Source: an uncultured Chromatiaceae bacterium
GTDB lineage: Bacteria; Pseudomonadota; Gammaproteobacteria; Enterobacterales; Alteromonadaceae
Direction: 5' to 3'
Length of the DNA stretch: 45,588 bases
Assembly (NCBI GenBank): GCA_937978655.1
Contig: CALJUX010000045.1
Span: 1-45,588 of the forward strand
A model generated the notes under the pieces. That model did no database searches. It saw only the letters and a program-made list of their open reading frames with translations, and was not told the DNA's origin. The translations under genes and the position numbers were made by a program. Every line of letters begins with the position of its first letter. Positions within the stretch are counted from its first letter, which is position 1. Below are positions 44,601 through 45,588 of this stretch, in pieces.

Positions 44601-45588
44601 ACGCTGGTGTCGGTTGAGACCGCCCCTCCCACCGGTGCTGTACTGCTGACCGCTGACACTGCAGTGTCAATGGTGATACTCAGGCCAGCCGACGCGGCAC
44701 TGGTATTGCTGGCAGCGTCTGTAGCTGTGGCCGTGATGGTATGATTCCCTGCAGCCATAGCGCCGGCGGTAAAGGACCAGTTGCCGGAACCGTTTGTAGT
44801 GGTCGTACCCAGTGAACCAGACTCTGACGAGATAACGTCAATGGTCGACCCCACCTCCGCCGTGCCTTCAAAAGTGGGCGTGGTGTCATTGGTCAGATTA
44901 TCGGTAGCCGATGCACCGCTGTCTGAGGCCACAGCTAAATCAGGAGTAGAGGGCGCTGCAGGTGCGTCCCGGTCAACGGTATGTGTGGCGCCTGAGGTAT
45001 AAGCGGCGACATAACCGTTGTTGTTATTACCGTTGCCAGCAGCGTCAACAATATTGGTATTACTTTTCAGATCAGGCCTGATGGTCCCGGTCCCGGTGAT
45101 CCCACTGACGGTCAGGGTGATTGGAGTCCCAGAAGAAGCACTGACCGCACTGATGGTGCCGGCTGCAGTACCAGTGGTGGTTAACTGAAAATCGTCGGTA
45201 GAGATATTCTGCGCACTTTCATCAAAGGTTACGGTGAAAGTAACAGATGCATCCTTGGCCGCACCACTGTCTTTGACAATCGAACTGACGACTGGCGGAT
45301 CGCTGTCCCCCGAACGGACATTAGATATATCAACGTTATCAACACCCATCAGGCCTTTTAATACTGCATTATCGACGCTGACCCGAATCGTATCGATACC
45401 ATCAAAAGCACTATTTGCACTGACATCAAAGGTTTGTTCAATACCTACAGATAATTGTTGGGTCAGAGTAGCTGACGCAACAGGCGTACCGTTTCGGTAG
45501 CCTTTCACAGTAACGTCGGCGGGGTGTGCGCCTTGTAGTGGCACACTGAATTTGGCCACCTGATTAGAGGTGTTATGATCCACCTCGT
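38690..45588 (-). CDS. Giant Ig/FN3/cadherin-like surface protein, N-terminus missing
   Basis: Partial protein of at least 2,297 residues; the frame is open at the window end (GTG 45583 is not a start). Residues below count from that codon. Order: SwmB-type Ig-like (95-203, 308-413) with another Ig-like (209-306); alternating FN3 and Cys-pair modules (414-1031); He_PIG Ig-like (1033-1125, 1128-1216); cadherin-like (1219-1399); HYR (1404-1480); Calx-beta-like (1482-1582); Ig-like (1585-1678); a TSP3-like Asp-rich Ca site (DSDGDLIPD, DEDRDGLPD, 1688-1716); choice-of-anchor U (1718-1886); and two cadherin-like (1889-2070). Then come a GlyGly-CTERM-like segment (2080-2101) and a beta-barrel-like domain (2117-2297, ending in Phe). 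It probably is a secreted or outer-membrane adhesin. Confidence 0.88.
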   Translation of the reverse strand, partial: EVDHNTSNQVAKFSVPLQGAHPADVTVKGYRNGTPVASATLTQQLSVGIEQTFDVSANSAFDGIDTIRVSVDNAVLKGLMGVDNVDISNVRSGDSDPPVVSSIVKDSGAAKDASVTFTVTFDESAQNISTDDFQLTTTGTAAGTISAVSASSGTPITLTVSGITGTGTIRPDLKSNTNIVDAAGNGNNNNGYVAAYTSGATHTVDRDAPAAPSTPDLAVASDSGASATDNLTNDTTPTFEGTAEVGSTIDVISSESGSLGTTTTNGSGNWSFTAGAMAAGNHTITATATDAASNTSAASAGLSITIDTAVSAVSSTAPVGGAVSTDTSVDFTVNFAESVTGISTDDFALGTTGTAAGTISPGVANSGSSVTVTVSSISGNGTIKLNLNSSTNISDAAGNSGPPAYSSGSTHTVAIPTAPDAPIIDMVIPDNGQVSVEFFAPGNNGGSAITGYTVTSSPGGITAGGNGFTTSPITVSGLTNGTAYTFTMTATNAIGTSAASAASSAVTPKANQTITFANPGALSFGSTPTLTATSDSTLTVAFSSVTTGVCTVTSGGALTFVSAGSCTIHANQNGNASFNAAATVVQTFSVTAAAPGAPTIGTATAGNTNASVTFSAPGNTGGAAITSYTVTSSPGGLTGTGAASPITVNGLSNGVAYTFTVTATSTGGISAASSASNAVTPAAPQTITFNNPNAQNFGTSPTLTASSSAGGAYVVTFTSSTTGVCTVTSGGVLTFVSAGTCTINADQAGDSSFLPASQVSQSFMVNAVLAGAPTAVTATAGNTQASVAFTAPASNGGSNITGYIVTTNPAHVAPLSVAGSPAIVSGLTNSQAYTFTVQAVNGVGDGPASAASNSVTPKGAQTITFNDPGAQNFGTTPTLTATASSTLPVTFTSSTTSVCTVTSGGALTFVTAGTCTINADQAGNGSYLAATQVSQSFAVNAVVPGAPVIGTATVTGATSVSLTFTAPVSNGGAAITGYTINRTPAGTPLTVAGSPATITGLTTGQSYTFTVTATNSAGTGGASAASNAVVPRSLNTAPLISGSPGTSATAGIAYSFAPAATDADAGTTLTFSASGVPGWASFSTSSGTLSGTPAETDVGSSGSIVISVSDGEATASLPAFSITVQSGNKAPQISGSPATTVKAGAAYSFMPTASDPNAADKLTFSISNKPGWASFDASNGSLSGTPAQTDAGTTSGIVISVSDGKLSASLAAFNLQVIGNTAPVASAGSSTLNEDEPASFVLGGTDVDGDTLTVQVQSGPEHGSVSQSGDAWLYTPNKDYNGPDSLSFVVKDASLTSAAATYSFSVTAVNDAPLAVDDVLSQARSSNDQYVLSVLGNDKDVDGDTLTLAGATASVGSVAVSGGSLSYTAPAQYSGPVELRYSVSDGKKGLATAAVSLTITGAANDQLPVITVPADVEVNATALYTRVQLGTATAVDKDGRRLRVSLVNGSLFFAPGHHKVYWQATDANNNTATKVQQVRVNPLVSLSKDQVASEGSSVSVEVKLNGPAAQYPVQVPYTVSGTAGGNDHTLTSGTVEISSGESANLQFDVLEDAVVDSGETIVIALSGVNAGSQRSTTIQITETNVAPVLSLNSSQQGENRLTVSRTDGVVTLSALATDANATDVLSLVWQSSLPLAGSTANSRTFNPSTVEPGVYPVSVTATDTGSPEKSATAQLYLVVQPSLPVLGSNDSDGDLIPDNLEGFADEDRDGLPDYKDRSSACNVVPEADTEQQAFLVEGEPGACLRRGQQSIVASSGGLQLTTNELVLDTSARNIGGVFDFIAFNLPQTGHVYQVSFPQAEPIPTGAVYRKYSSRRGWMNFVIDSKNTIRSAPGERGFCPPPGDAAYTPGLTAGHWCVQVTVEDGGPNDADGIANAAIVDPGGVAVPVSSNQLPVAKADTATTRMNQAVVVKVLANDTDADNDTLSVSQAVANFGTVSIGTDGALTYTPAKDYIGTDVVVYSIADGKGGTASSELTVTVRLNNAPVAAADTAATDDRSAVSINVLGNDTDADNDPLKVISASALTGTVTIDSDNRLRYTPKAGFNGADTISYRISDGFGGEASGQVTVTVTAYQTVTVNNKSSGGAGSGLWLAALALLAAARRYGLLLLLPWSGLVQAGDWQVQLGAGQSKADHTLTKLQISVPPGSIGPIDDSDTALSLSVQYQWFERLDLELGYQSFGEAGVALSASTLTPAQYHQAVQSLTPVLGDGIYSGARIGLWQQYGWRLQLPLGMIAWQSDIESTLNGTTLRSDTDGTDIYYGLALQYLHDAHWSAGIAWQQFALEPENVRVIQLTASYRF
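39281..39346 (-). other. GlyGly-CTERM-like sorting segment inside the frame
   Basis: Within the giant protein, SSGGAGSGLWLAALALLAAA is followed by RR. This Ser/Gly motif, hydrophobic helix and Arg pair is the shape of rhombosortase-dependent GlyGly-CTERM signals, which normally end a protein. Here 196 more residues follow. Confidence 0.6.
42491..44344 (-). repeat. Repeated FN3 plus Cys-pair module
   Basis: Part of the giant surface protein. FN3 domains (about residues 414-510, 594-680, 769-858, 943-1031) alternate with three copies of a domain of about 80 residues starting QTITF and containing CTVTSGGALTFVSAGTCTI, in which the two Cys are 16 apart. The copies share long runs at both protein and DNA level, indicating recent tandem duplication. 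Such repeats can vary in number among strains and can be collapsed in short-read assemblies. Confidence 0.8.

Noticed and set aside
41835..44744. Several plus-strand open frames of 60-200 codons opposite the adhesin
   Set aside because: They are mirror images of Thr/Ser/Val/Ala-rich repeat coding and have no ribosome sites or recognisable domains.
38690..45583. GTG at 45583 as the true start of the giant protein
   Set aside because: The frame is open to the window edge, no ribosome site or signal peptide is visible, and the first residues look like the middle of a beta-sandwich domain.

Overview
The window looks like chromosomal DNA of a GC-rich gammaproteobacterium. The best clues are the gmk-rpoZ-spoT-recG block, an ArgP/LysE pair, a Shewanella-type second elongation factor G, an LpxO-like lipid A hydroxylase, a MASE3 c-di-GMP enzyme and a GlyGly-CTERM/choice-of-anchor surface protein. 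A relative of Rheinheimera, Alishewanella or other Alteromonadales/Chromatiales fits, but this is inference from gene content. Both ends are artificial. Bases 1-46 are Illumina P7/index/TruSeq adapter, so the first gene is cut. The last gene is still open at base 45588.

Layout. 0.05-6.2 kb: an ArgP-like regulator divergent from a LysE/ArgO exporter, then a SnoaL-like secreted protein, a MaoC-like hot-dog protein, a secreted S9 peptidase, an unknown secreted Gln-rich protein and a DUF4442 protein. 6.2-8.5 kb: a LysR regulator divergent from an MFS exporter. 8.6-16.0 kb: gmk, rpoZ, spoT, ridA, two related periplasmic solute-binding-like proteins and recG. The two binding proteins follow ridA where E. 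coli has trmH, and the first has no ordinary start codon. 16.0-19.4 kb: a small unknown gene, a GntR/FCD regulator and fusA2.

19.4-24.3 kb is a four-enzyme trans-4-hydroxy-L-proline catabolic cluster: epimerase, deaminase and 2-oxoglutarate semialdehyde dehydrogenase on the minus strand, and the D-hydroxyproline oxidase on the plus strand. A perfect 14-bp palindrome sits in the shared divergent promoter. The GntR gene upstream of fusA2 carries a related core in its own promoter and is the obvious regulator candidate. A RarD permease and a MASE3-PAS-PAS-GGDEF-EAL protein follow.

28.9-38.6 kb is a sensing and envelope region: a 4HB chemoreceptor, a small secreted four-Cys protein, a CusR/CusS-like two-component system with a near-consensus CusR box, an LpxO-like hydroxylase, an M61 peptidase with PDZ, and a two-gene split Aer system (PAS protein plus a PAS-less transducer ending in a CZB zinc domain). 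38.7 kb to the end is one open frame of more than 2,297 codons on the minus strand. It encodes a multi-Ig/FN3/cadherin-like surface protein whose GlyGly-CTERM-like signal is followed, without a stop, by an outer-membrane beta-barrel-like domain.

Most promising for follow-up: the adhesin/sorting-signal/barrel fusion, the split redox-plus-zinc chemoreceptor pair, the non-canonical start after ridA, and the palindrome linking the GntR regulator to hydroxyproline use.
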